Below, piece after piece: positions 8,998 to 16,685 of a DNA stretch of 64,000 nucleotides. The translations under genes were made by a program, and so were the position numbers. Location: assembly GCF_000774145.1 (NCBI RefSeq), contig NZ_KN322985.1, positions 333,910 through 397,909 of the forward strand. Reading direction: 5' to 3'. This stretch comes from Pseudomonas mediterranea CFBP 5447 (GTDB lineage Bacteria; Pseudomonadota; Gammaproteobacteria; Pseudomonadales; Pseudomonadaceae). A model generated the notes under the pieces. That model was given only the letters and a program-made list of their open reading frames with translations, had not been told where the DNA came from and made no database searches. Each line of letters begins with the position of its first letter. The first letter of the stretch is position 1.

Positions 8998-9594
8998 CTA
9001 TCTGTCAGCATGGTTACGCTGGTAAGTCTCCTCCCCCATCGCCGCAATCTGCCCCTCGATCAACGCCTCGAACGGCCGGAGCAACGGCTCGAAACTGATC
9101 GGCGCCTCCAGCACCTGCAACGCCTGGACAATCGCCTCCACCGTCGACAATGCGCCCGGTCCCGGTGCCTTGCGCAAGCGGTAACGGGATACCCCGCCGT
9201 CGGCCAGCGTCACCCTCGGCAACGCCGCCAGCAAAGGATTGAGGTGCAGCAACTTGCGCGCCTTGCGCCAGGTGCCGTCCGGCACAACCAATAGCAGCGG
9301 ATCGTCGGACGGTCCATAGGCCTGCATCGGCTGCGCATCTTCGCCGGGAAACAGCAGGCAGGCCCGATAACCCGGTTGGTTGAGCAATGCAGGTAAATTC
9401 TCGAACACCTCACCGACGATCAACTCGGCGTTGTTGAGCCCCAGCGCCGCCAGCCGGGCGGTGTTCAGGGCGTGGTTCACTTCGCTGGGATGTTGCAACA
9501 GCAGGACCCGGGTGCGGCTGTCGAGACTGGGAATCAGCGGACACAGGCAATGGCTTTGCGGTCGGTGGCAGCGCGGGCAATGGATTCTGGACAT
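8998..9594 (-). CDS. DTW-domain tRNA-uridine aminocarboxypropyltransferase (TapT-like)
   Basis: DTW-domain proteins transfer the 3-amino-3-carboxypropyl group of S-adenosylmethionine to tRNA uridine (acp3U47 in E. coli TapT). The product (198 aa from the ATG at 9594, GAGG just upstream) opens with a four-cysteine zinc-binding knuckle (CPRCHRPQSHCLCP). It contains LLLQHPSEVNHALNTARL and the family signature VPDGTWRKARK, then SRYRLRKAPGPGALSTVEAI. The ribosome site overlaps the stop codon of the LysR gene upstream, so the two are probably translated from one transcript, although their functions look unrelated. Confidence 0.87.
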   Translation of the reverse strand: MSRIHCPRCHRPQSHCLCPLIPSLDSRTRVLLLQHPSEVNHALNTARLAALGLNNAELIVGEVFENLPALLNQPGYRACLLFPGEDAQPMQAYGPSDDPLLLVVPDGTWRKARKLLHLNPLLAALPRVTLADGGVSRYRLRKAPGPGALSTVEAIVQALQVLEAPISFEPLLRPFEALIEGQIAAMGEETYQRNHADR

Positions 9595-9601
9595 CGTCAC
9601 C

Positions 9602-10495
9602 TCAGGCCTGGTGGAGCTGCGCTTTAAGCAGGTCGCGGAAAGTCTGGATCAGCGGCTCGCGGCTACGGCCCCGGCGCATGATCATCGAAAACGGCGCCTG
9701 ATAGCCGAACGTGGCCGGCAGCAGTACTCGTAAGTCGCCCTTGTCGACCCAGGCCTGGGCGTAATGTTCGGGCAGGTAGCCGATGTAGGCACCGGACAAG
9801 ACCAGGATCAGTTGCGCCTCCATGCTCTCCACCGTCGCGGCGCTGTGCTTGAAGCCGTGGCGGGCCAGCTCGGCCTGGCTCCAGTAACCACGCCCGACCA
9901 TCCGCTGTTGGGTGATGAGCTGTTCGGGGATGCGCCGCTCGTTGAACAGCGGGTGGCGATTGCTGCAATACAACCAGTGCTGCTCGCGGTACAGCGGCAT
10001 GTAGATCAGCCCGCTCATGCGCGTGGAAAATGCACCGATGGCCAGGTCCAGGCGGTTGTCCTGCACGCCGAGTTGCAGCTCGTAAGGGCTCATGACAGAC
10101 AAGTGCAGGTGCACCGCCGGGTGCTCGAGGCTGTAGGCGCCGATGACCTCGGCGAACGGCAGGGCCTTGTCGCTGACGGTGGAATCGATCACCCCCAGGT
10201 TCAACGTGCCGCGCAACTCCCCCTTGAGGGCTGCGGCGTACTGCTCGAAACCTTCGAGCTCACCCAACAGGCGCAGGGTTTCCTGATGGAACAACTCGCC
10301 TTTGCTGGTCAGGCTGAACCCGCCCCGGCCGCGATGACACAACACCAGGCCCAAGGCCGACTCGAGTTGACTCATGTAGGTGCTGATGGCCGATGTGGAC
10401 AGGTTGAGCTCATGCTGGGCATTGGCGAACCCTTGGTGCCGGACCACGCTGACGAAGATTCGCAGCAGCTTCAGGTCGGGTAGAGCGTTGGTCAT
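9602..10495 (-). CDS. gbuR: LysR-family regulator, probable guanidinobutyrate regulator GbuR
   Basis: This is a 297-aa LysR-type regulator. The N-terminal helix-turn-helix is in residues 8-65 (LKLLRIFVSVVRHQGFANAQHEL, STYMSQLESALG) and the rest is the inducer-binding domain. It is divergent from gbuA, the arrangement of gbuR (PA1422) and gbuA (PA1421) in P. aeruginosa, where GbuR activates guanidinobutyrase in response to 4-guanidinobutyrate. A 24-bp inverted repeat at 10644-10667 in the shared intergenic region is a plausible operator. The naming rests on synteny and family; the ligand is inferred. Confidence 0.8.
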   Translation of the reverse strand: MTNALPDLKLLRIFVSVVRHQGFANAQHELNLSTSAISTYMSQLESALGLVLCHRGRGGFSLTSKGELFHQETLRLLGELEGFEQYAAALKGELRGTLNLGVIDSTVSDKALPFAEVIGAYSLEHPAVHLHLSVMSPYELQLGVQDNRLDLAIGAFSTRMSGLIYMPLYREQHWLYCSNRHPLFNERRIPEQLITQQRMVGRGYWSQAELARHGFKHSAATVESMEAQLILVLSGAYIGYLPEHYAQAWVDKGDLRVLLPATFGYQAPFSMIMRRGRSREPLIQTFRDLLKAQLHQA

Positions 10496-10532
10496 TGGGG
10501 GTTCTCCATATCGGCGGTCGCTGCAAAACTTT

Positions 10533-10581
10533 GTGGCGAGGGGATTGGGATAAATCCCCCGGGGATAAATCCCCTCGCCAC
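10533..10581. repeat. Compact family B REP-like palindrome
   Basis: GTGGCGAGGGGATT and AATCCCCTCGCCAC arms face each other with a short centre made of a second GGGATAAATCCCC motif. It sits near the gbuR end of the gbuR-gbuA intergenic region and looks like a collapsed version of the larger pairs. Confidence 0.75.
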
Positions 10582-10643
10582 AGGGTATCCATCAGGACCA
10601 ACAGTGAGCCTCTTTGAGCAAGAGTTATCGCCCCCACCCCACA

Positions 10644-10667
10644 TTAGTTTAGAAAAATCTGAACTAA
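10644..10667. promoter_or_regulatory. 24-bp inverted repeat, candidate GbuR operator
   Basis: TTAGTTTAGA and TCTGAACTAA are 10-nt arms (one mismatch) around AAAA. The site lies about 86 bp upstream of the gbuA start and about 150 bp from gbuR, as expected for a LysR-type binding site serving divergent promoters. The role is inferred from position and symmetry. Confidence 0.55.
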
Positions 10668-10752
10668 GTATTTGCCCCCAACGATTCTTCGCGCCCACGG
10701 CTTTTCGCAGAATCGGCCCCTGATAACTAAAACAAACGATGAGGCCCTACCC

Positions 10753-11703
10753 GTGGACAAGATTCTTCACCAACCACTGGGCGGCAACGAAATGCCGCGC
10801 TTCGGCGGCATCGCCACCATGATGCGACTTCCCCATGTGCCCACCGCCGCCGGCCTGGACGCAGCCTTCGTCGGCGTGCCGCTGGACATCGGCACCTCCC
10901 TGCGCGCCGGCACCCGTTTCGGGCCGCGGGAGATCCGCGCCGAATCCGTGATGATCCGCCCCTACAACATGGCCACCGGGGCCGCGCCGTTCGACTCGCT
11001 GTCGGTGGCCGACATCGGCGACGTGGCGATCAACACCTTCAACCTGCTGGACGCCGTGCGGATCATCGAGGAGTCGTATCACAAGATCCTCGAACACAAC
11101 GTCATCCCGCTGACCCTGGGCGGCGATCACACCATCACCCTGCCGATCCTGCGAGCCATCCACAAGAAACACGGCAAGGTCGGCCTGGTGCACATCGACG
11201 CCCATGCCGATGTGAACGACCACATGTTCGGCGAGAAAATCGCTCACGGCACCACCTTCCGCCGCGCCGTCGAAGAAGGCCTGCTCGATTGCGATCGCGT
11301 GGTGCAGATCGGCCTGCGGGCCCAGGGCTACACCGCCGATGACTTCAACTGGAGCCGTCGCCAGGGCTTTCGCGTGGTCCAGGCCGAAGAGTGCTGGCAC
11401 CATTCCCTGGCACCGCTGATGGCCGAAGTGCGGGAGAAAGTCGGCGGCGGTCCGGTGTACCTGAGCTTCGACATCGACGGCATCGACCCGGCCTGGGCTC
11501 CAGGCACCGGCACCCCTGAAATCGGCGGCCTGACCACCATCCAGGCCATCGAGATCGTGCGCGGCTGCCAGGGCCTCGACCTGGTCGGTTGCGATCTGGT
11601 GGAAGTCTCGCCACCGTACGACACCACCGGCAACACCTCGCTGCTGGGCGCCAACCTGCTGTACGAGATGCTCTGCGTACTGCCCGGCGTGGCCCATCGC
11701 TGA
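10753..11703 (+). CDS. gbuA: Guanidinobutyrase (ureohydrolase/agmatinase family)
   Basis: GbuA hydrolyses 4-guanidinobutyrate to 4-aminobutyrate and urea in the arginine transaminase and decarboxylase routes. The 316-aa product starts at GTG 10753 and shows the two-manganese ureohydrolase ligands: GGDHTITLP, HIDAHADVND and SFDIDGIDP. The opening KILHQPLGGNEMPRFGGIATMM and the MIRPYNMATGAAPFDSL block are, from memory, nearly those of P. aeruginosa GbuA (PA1421), closer than to GpuA or SpeB. It is followed 9 nt later by a SnoaL-like gene and then two transporters, matching PA1420-PA1418. Enzyme assays would be needed to exclude another guanidino substrate. Confidence 0.9.
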   Translation: MDKILHQPLGGNEMPRFGGIATMMRLPHVPTAAGLDAAFVGVPLDIGTSLRAGTRFGPREIRAESVMIRPYNMATGAAPFDSLSVADIGDVAINTFNLLDAVRIIEESYHKILEHNVIPLTLGGDHTITLPILRAIHKKHGKVGLVHIDAHADVNDHMFGEKIAHGTTFRRAVEEGLLDCDRVVQIGLRAQGYTADDFNWSRRQGFRVVQAEECWHHSLAPLMAEVREKVGGGPVYLSFDIDGIDPAWAPGTGTPEIGGLTTIQAIEIVRGCQGLDLVGCDLVEVSPPYDTTGNTSLLGANLLYEMLCVLPGVAHR

Positions 11704-11712
11704 GGTGTCGTC

Positions 11713-12120
11713 ATGAACGAACGGGATCAAGTACTCAAGGCCGCCGCCGAACTGGTGTCGGCCTTCGCTCGCAACGACCGCGACGCCTACTTCGGCGCAT
11801 TCACCGTTGACGCGAGCTTCGTGTTCCACACCCTCGAACAGCCCCTGCTGTCTCGCGATGCCTATCAGGCACTGTGGGACCGCTGGCGGTCCGAGGAAGG
11901 TTTCGAGGTGCTCTCGTGCACTTCGAGCAACGCCTTCGTCAGCCTGCAAGGGGATGTGGCGGTTTTCATCCATGACGTGGCCACCGAGCTGCGCATGTTA
12001 GGGGAGCTTCACTTTAGCCAGGAGCGCGAGACCATTGTGTTTCGCCAAGAACAACAAGGCCTATGGCTGGCCTGTCACGAACATTTGTCCGCAATGCCGG
12101 AAGGGCTGCCAATCCCTTAG
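11713..12120 (+). CDS. SnoaL-like/NTF2-fold protein of the gbu operon (PA1420-type)
   Basis: This 135-aa cytoplasmic protein has the NTF2-like alpha+beta pattern: a helical start (VLKAAAELVSAFARNDRDAYFGAFTVDASFVFHT), a short central helix and beta strands ending in ERETIVFRQEQQGLWLACHEHLS. SnoaL-like folds occur in small enzymes and accessory proteins; no catalytic residue is obvious. It lies 9 nt after gbuA, in the position of PA1420 in P. aeruginosa, so a role linked to guanidino compound use is likely but unknown. Confidence 0.75.
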   Translation: MNERDQVLKAAAELVSAFARNDRDAYFGAFTVDASFVFHTLEQPLLSRDAYQALWDRWRSEEGFEVLSCTSSNAFVSLQGDVAVFIHDVATELRMLGELHFSQERETIVFRQEQQGLWLACHEHLSAMPEGLPIP

Positions 12121-12174
12121 CCAAACAGGCGACGTTCACATTCGATGAACGCACCTCGATGATCGGAGCAGATC

Positions 12175-13683
12175 ATGCATAACAATAACGACAACAGCCT
12201 TACGCAAATCGAAACCAACGGAGTCGAACAGATTCCGGACCACGAACGAACCGCCGGCCCGGGCGACCTGTTCCGGCTGATCTTCGGCGGTGCCAATACC
12301 TTCGCCACCGCCGTGCTCGGCAGTTTCCCGGTGTTGTTCGGCCTATCGTTCCAGGCTGGGGCCTGGGCGATCGTGCTGGGCGTGCTGGTGGGTTCGATCA
12401 TCCTCGCCCCCATGGGCCTGTTCGGTCCGCTCAACGGCACCAACAACGCCGTGTCTTCCGGTGCGCACTTCGGTGTGCATGGGCGGATCGTCGGTTCGTT
12501 CCTGTCGCTGCTGACCGCCATCGCGTTCTTCTCGCTGTCCGTCTGGAGTTCGGGGGACGCGCTGATCGGTGGCGCCAAACGCTTGATCGGCGTCCCGGAA
12601 ACCGACCTGAGCCTGGGCCTGGCCTACGGCCTGTTCGCCCTGCTGGTGCTGACGGTGTGCATCTACGGCTTCCGCTTCATGCTGTGGGTCAACCGCATCG
12701 CCGTGTGGGCGGCCAGCCTGTTGTTCCTGCTGGGCATCGTCGCCTTCGCACCGGCCTTCGACAGCCAGTTCGCCGGCACCGTCGGCCTCGGCCAGCCGGG
12801 GTTCTGGGCAGCCTTCATCGGCGCGGCGCTGGTGGCCATGAGCAACCCGATTTCCTTCGGCGCGTTCCTCGGTGACTGGTCGCGCTACATCCCGCGCGAC
12901 ACACCCAAGCGGCGCATCATGGCGGCGGTGATCGCCGCGCAACTGGCGACGCTGATTCCGTTCCTGTTCGGCCTCGCCACCGCCACCATCGTGGCGATCA
13001 AGGCGCCGGACTACATCGCAGCGAATAACTACGTGGGCGGGCTGCTAGCGGTGTCGCCAACCTGGTTCTTCCTGCCGGTGTGCCTGATCGCGGTGATCGG
13101 TGGCATGTCCACCGGCACCACGTCGCTGTATGGCACCGGGTTGGACATGTCCAGCGTGTTTCCGCGGGTGCTGTCGCGGGTCAAGGCGACGCTGTTGATC
13201 GGCGTGCTGTCGATTGCCTTCATCTTCATCGGACGCTTCGCGGCGAACCTGGTGCAGAGCGTGTCGACCTTCGCCGTGCTGATCATCACCTGCACCACGC
13301 CGTGGATGGTGATCATGATCATCGGCCTGCTGGTGCGCCGCGGCTTCTACTGCCCGGATGACCTGCAAGTGTTCACCCGGGGCGAAACCGGCGGCCGCTA
13401 CTGGTTCAGCCACGGCTGGAACTGGCGCGGCCTGGGGGCCTGGATCCCCAGCGCGCTGGTCGGTCTGTGCTTCGTCAACCTGCCGGGGCAGTTCGTCGGG
13501 CCATTGGGTGAGCTGGCGGGCGGCATCGACATCAGCCTGCCGGTGACCCTGGGCCTGGCTTCGCTGGTGTACCTGGTGTTGCTGGGGGTGTTCCCGGAAC
13601 CGGGGGCGGTGTATGGACCGGGGGATTCGCGTAGCGATGGTTCGGCGCCAGCAGATAAAACGGAGCTCCGACAAGCCGCCTGA
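12175..13683 (+). CDS. NCS1/cytosine-permease-type transporter of the gbu operon (PA1419-type)
   Basis: This 502-aa inner-membrane protein has about twelve hydrophobic segments and the nucleobase-cation-symporter-1 layout. A hydrophilic N-terminus (residues 1-35) precedes LFRLIFGGANTFATAVLGSFPVLFGLSFQAGAWA, with SNPISFGAFLGDWSRYIPRDTPKRR in the middle. It follows the SnoaL-like gene by 54 nt and corresponds in order to PA1419. By context it may import guanidinobutyrate or a related base; the substrate is inferred only. A family B REP cluster lies behind it. Confidence 0.85.
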   Translation: MHNNNDNSLTQIETNGVEQIPDHERTAGPGDLFRLIFGGANTFATAVLGSFPVLFGLSFQAGAWAIVLGVLVGSIILAPMGLFGPLNGTNNAVSSGAHFGVHGRIVGSFLSLLTAIAFFSLSVWSSGDALIGGAKRLIGVPETDLSLGLAYGLFALLVLTVCIYGFRFMLWVNRIAVWAASLLFLLGIVAFAPAFDSQFAGTVGLGQPGFWAAFIGAALVAMSNPISFGAFLGDWSRYIPRDTPKRRIMAAVIAAQLATLIPFLFGLATATIVAIKAPDYIAANNYVGGLLAVSPTWFFLPVCLIAVIGGMSTGTTSLYGTGLDMSSVFPRVLSRVKATLLIGVLSIAFIFIGRFAANLVQSVSTFAVLIITCTTPWMVIMIIGLLVRRGFYCPDDLQVFTRGETGGRYWFSHGWNWRGLGAWIPSALVGLCFVNLPGQFVGPLGELAGGIDISLPVTLGLASLVYLVLLGVFPEPGAVYGPGDSRSDGSAPADKTELRQAA

Positions 13684-13720
13684 CCCATGGTGAACGCAAT
13701 ACCTGTGACCGAGGGCCTTT

Positions 13721-13825
13721 GTGGCGAGGGAGCTTGCTCCCGCTGGAGTGCGAAGCGCTCCCGATAGCGGTTGCTGCGCAACCGAGCGGGAGCAAGCTCC
13801 CTCGCCACAAAAGCTCCCTCGCCAC
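13721..13825. repeat. Family B REP-like pair with an extra half-unit
   Basis: A forward copy (from 13721) and a reverse copy (to 13808) are followed by an additional 12-nt stub CTCCCTCGCCAC at 13814-13825. The stub suggests slippage or partial duplication of the element. It lies between the two gbu transporters. Confidence 0.8.
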
Positions 13826-13907
13826 ACAAGCAGATTCGCACTGAGGTCAGTGCCAGGGACGGTACCACCTCGCACTCCATAAAAAAGACAATCGGAGACA
13901 CGCCATC

Positions 13908-15296
13908 ATGGCTTTGGATTTAATCGTCGTTCTCATCTACGCCGCCGGCATGATCGCCCTCGGCTGGTACGGCATGCGCCGCGCCAAAACCCGTGACGAC
14001 TACCTGGTCGCCGGGCGCAACCTGGGCCCGGGCTTTTACCTGGGCACCATGGCCGCCACAGTGTTGGGCGGCGCGTCCACCATCGGCACCGTGCGCCTAG
14101 GCTATGTCCACGGGATTTCCGGGTTCTGGCTGTGCGGCGCCATCGGCCTGGGCATCGTCGGCCTGAGCCTGTTCCTGGCCAAGCCGTTGCTCAAACTGAA
14201 GATCTACACCGTCACCCAGGTGCTGGAGCGCCGCTACAACCCGGCCGCACGCCACGCCAGTGCGCTGATCATGCTGGTTTATGCGCTGATGATCGGGGCG
14301 ACGTCGACCATCGCCATTGGCACCGTCATGCAGGTGCTGTTCGGCCTGCCCTTCTGGGCTTCGATCCTGGTGGGCGGCGGCGTCGTGGTGCTGTACTCCA
14401 CCATCGGCGGCATGTGGTCGCTGACCCTCACCGACATCGTGCAATTCCTGATCATGACTGTCGGCCTGGTGTTCCTGCTGATGCCGATGTCCATCATGGA
14501 CGCCGGCGGCTGGGATACGATGGTGGCGAAACTGCCGGCCAGCTACTTCGATTTCACCGCGATTGGCTGGGACACCATCATCACTTACTTCCTGATCTAC
14601 TTCTTCGGCATCTTCATCGGCCAGGACATCTGGCAACGGGTGTTCACCGCCCGCAGCGAAGGCGTGGCCAAGGTGGCCGGCACCGCCGCCGGCTTGTATT
14701 GCGTGCTATACGGCCTGGCCGGTGCGTTGATCGGCATGGCGGCCAAGGTGTTGCTGCCGGACCTCGCCAACGTCAACAACGCCTTTGCCAGCGTGGTCCA
14801 GACCAGCCTGCCCAACGGCATTCGTGGGCTGGTGGTCGCCGCCGCACTGGCAGCACTGATGTCCACTGCGGCGGCGGGCCTGCTCGCGGCCTCGACCACC
14901 GTGGTCCAGGATCTGCTACCCCGCTTGCGCCAAGGCCGTGAAGGCACCGGCGCCGACGCCCATGAAAACCGCATCGCCACCCTGTTGATGGGCGTGGTGG
15001 TACTGGGCATCGCCCTGGTGGTTAGCGACGTGATCAGCGCCCTTACCTTGGCCTACAACCTGTTGGTGGGCGGCATGCTGATCCCGCTGATCGGCGCCAT
15101 CTACTGGAAACGCGCCACCACCACGGGGGCGATCACCAGTATGTCGCTGGGCTTCGTGACCGCGCTGTTCTTCATGCTCAAGGACGGCCTGGACGCCAAC
15201 ACGCCGATCTACTACAGCCTGGGCGTGGCGCTGGTGAGTTTTGTGGTGGTGAGTCTGTTGTCGCCACGCTCGAACGTGGTGGCGAAGATGGTCTGA
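13908..15296 (+). CDS. Sodium:solute symporter of the gbu cluster (PA1418-type)
   Basis: This 462-aa integral membrane protein of the SSS (solute:sodium symporter) family has an opening hydrophobic helix followed by GMRRAKTRDDYLVAGRNLGP. That motif, then FYLGTMAATVLGGASTIGTVRLGY, is typical of this family. About thirteen membrane segments follow, and there is no long C-terminal tail. Its position as the last gene after gbuA, the SnoaL-like gene and the NCS1 transporter is the same as PA1418. It probably takes up a guanidino compound with sodium; that is an inference from synteny. It may be read from the gbuA promoter despite the REP cluster in front. Confidence 0.88.
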   Translation: MALDLIVVLIYAAGMIALGWYGMRRAKTRDDYLVAGRNLGPGFYLGTMAATVLGGASTIGTVRLGYVHGISGFWLCGAIGLGIVGLSLFLAKPLLKLKIYTVTQVLERRYNPAARHASALIMLVYALMIGATSTIAIGTVMQVLFGLPFWASILVGGGVVVLYSTIGGMWSLTLTDIVQFLIMTVGLVFLLMPMSIMDAGGWDTMVAKLPASYFDFTAIGWDTIITYFLIYFFGIFIGQDIWQRVFTARSEGVAKVAGTAAGLYCVLYGLAGALIGMAAKVLLPDLANVNNAFASVVQTSLPNGIRGLVVAAALAALMSTAAAGLLAASTTVVQDLLPRLRQGREGTGADAHENRIATLLMGVVVLGIALVVSDVISALTLAYNLLVGGMLIPLIGAIYWKRATTTGAITSMSLGFVTALFFMLKDGLDANTPIYYSLGVALVSFVVVSLLSPRSNVVAKMV

Positions 15297-15312
15297 TAGT
15301 CGGTAAACGACT

Positions 15313-15399
15313 GTGGGAGCGAGCCTGCTCGCGATGGCGGCGTATCAGCGACTACTTATGCTGCTGATACAACGCATTCGCGAGCAGGCTCGCTCCCAC
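15313..15399. repeat. Family A REP-like inverted pair
   Basis: A forward copy starts at 15313 and a reverse copy ends at 15399, between the symporter gene and the convergent mini-ORF. Confidence 0.85.
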
Positions 15400-15421
15400 A
15401 AAAAATCGACCTGACAGGTAA

Positions 15422-15550
15422 TCAGCGGCGACGCGGCTGGCGGCGGCGTTGCTCGTCATCGGTGCGAATTGGAATCGGCTGCATGGGCGGTTCGATCAGG
15501 CCGAGCGCGACACCCAGGTCGTGAAGCCAGTTCTGGATTTTCTCTTTCAT
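15422..15550 (-). CDS. PA1414-type 42-aa ORF, possibly a SicX-like small RNA locus
   Basis: The frame from ATG 15550 (GAGGGGG 7 nt upstream) encodes MKEKIQNWLHDLGVALGL, then IEPPMQPIPIRTDDEQ and a basic tail RRRQPRRR. From memory this matches the conserved PA1414 family of pseudomonads. In P. aeruginosa the PA1414 locus has been described as the source of the oxygen-responsive small RNA SicX. Upstream at 15665-15678 lies a degenerate ANR box with one intact TTGAT half. Whether the product is a peptide, an RNA or both cannot be decided here; the coding frame and ribosome site look genuine. The neighbouring gbu cluster is also the PA1414 neighbourhood in P. aeruginosa. Confidence 0.72.
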   Translation of the reverse strand: MKEKIQNWLHDLGVALGLIEPPMQPIPIRTDDEQRRRQPRRR

Positions 15551-15664
15551 CGTGGTGCCCCCTCAGGGTCATGCGAGCGGCAGATTTCTGTGGCCCCTTC
15601 GCGTTGATAATAGTCCGATGTGCTGCGCAATGCTCGTCTCTGTTTGCAATGATCTGTTACTGAA

Positions 15665-15678
15665 TTGATCCAAATCCC
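15665..15678 (-). promoter_or_regulatory. Degenerate ANR/FNR-type box upstream of the PA1414-type ORF
   Basis: On the plus strand the site reads TTGATCCAAATCCC against the consensus TTGATNNNNATCAA, so 12 of the 14 positions, including the four spacer bases, fit. It lies about 115 nt upstream of the start codon, compatible with an oxygen-controlled promoter and a long leader or an RNA gene. The -10 region is not convincing by eye. Confidence 0.4.
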
Positions 15679-15689
15679 GCGCCCGTAGT

Positions 15690-16595
15690 TCAAGCCGATT
15701 GGGCCGTCGCCACGGACGTCCGCGGCCAGGCCTGTTGCTGCAACTCGATCCAGGCGTTCAGGTTGGCCCCGACCATGCCTTTGCGCCACATCAGCCAGGT
15801 CGTGGCGCTGGCGAACGGCTCGGCCAATGGATGCACCGCCACCCGCTCGCGGCCCGGCATGCTGGCCAGCATCGACTCGGACAACAACGCCACCCCGGAC
15901 CCGGCGATCACGCACGCCAGCATCCCCTGGTAAGACTCGATCTCCATCGCTCGGCCCATGGTTGCATGATCATGGGCAAACCAGGCTTCCAGGCGCATGC
16001 GGTACGAACAGCCTCGGCGAAAGGTGAACACCGAGCGACCCTGGACATCCAGCGCACTGCGCACCGGCGGATGATCGGCCTCGGTGATCACCACCAGTCG
16101 CTCGTCGCACAACGGCACGCCGTCCAGCCCCGCCAGTTCCAGCGGGCCATCCACCAGTGCCGCATCGAGCCGCCCGGTGAGCAAGCCTTCGAGCAATTCG
16201 CCGCTGGGTCCGGACTGCACTTGCAGGTTCACCGCCGGATACGCCCGGTGATAACTGGCCAGCAGGTCCGGCAGATGAATCGCCGCCGTGCTGTACATGG
16301 TGCCCAGCACAAACTCCCCGGCCGGTTGCCCGCCCTGCACGGCAGCATGGGCTTCATCGTGCAAGGCAAAGAGCTTGGCCGCGTAGTCCAACAGGACTTT
16401 TCCCGCAGGCGATAGCTGCAAGCGCTGACGCTCCCGCAGGAAAAGATCCACCCCCAGTTGCTCTTCAAGCTGCTTGAGCCGGGTCGACAGATTCGACGGT
16501 ACCCGGTGCAGGCGCTCAGCGGCGCGAGTGATGGACCCTTCCTCGGCCACGGCCTGGAAAATCCGTAACTGGCTGAACTCCACGACATTCTCCAA
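15690..16595 (-). CDS. LysR-family regulator divergent from an MFS transporter
   Basis: This 301-aa LysR regulator has its helix-turn-helix in residues 8-65 (LRIFQAVAEEGSITRAAERLHRVPSNLSTRLKQLEEQLG). The domain around FTFRRGCSYRMRLEAWF resembles the CynR/YnfL subgroup often paired with YbfB/YjiJ-type exporters. The start is at 16595. The adjacent, divergent MFS gene is the most likely target, and a TTCAT-N5-ATGAA palindrome lies in the 90-bp gap. The ligand is unknown. Confidence 0.85.
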   Translation of the reverse strand: MENVVEFSQLRIFQAVAEEGSITRAAERLHRVPSNLSTRLKQLEEQLGVDLFLRERQRLQLSPAGKVLLDYAAKLFALHDEAHAAVQGGQPAGEFVLGTMYSTAAIHLPDLLASYHRAYPAVNLQVQSGPSGELLEGLLTGRLDAALVDGPLELAGLDGVPLCDERLVVITEADHPPVRSALDVQGRSVFTFRRGCSYRMRLEAWFAHDHATMGRAMEIESYQGMLACVIAGSGVALLSESMLASMPGRERVAVHPLAEPFASATTWLMWRKGMVGANLNAWIELQQQAWPRTSVATAQSA

Positions 16596-16619
16596 AAAGG
16601 AACAAGTTTCTCACTATTA

Positions 16620-16634
16620 TTCATTTTTAATGAA
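16620..16634. promoter_or_regulatory. 15-bp palindrome, candidate LysR operator
   Basis: TTCAT-TTTTA-ATGAA is a perfect inverted repeat of the T-N11-A type recognised by LysR regulators. It lies midway in the 90-bp gap between the LysR gene and the MFS gene, so it could serve autoregulation and MFS control. Confidence 0.5.
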
Positions 16635-16685
16635 AGTCAATCAGTTCTAGCCTGACGGTCATTCACCTCACTGTGGAGAACGACC

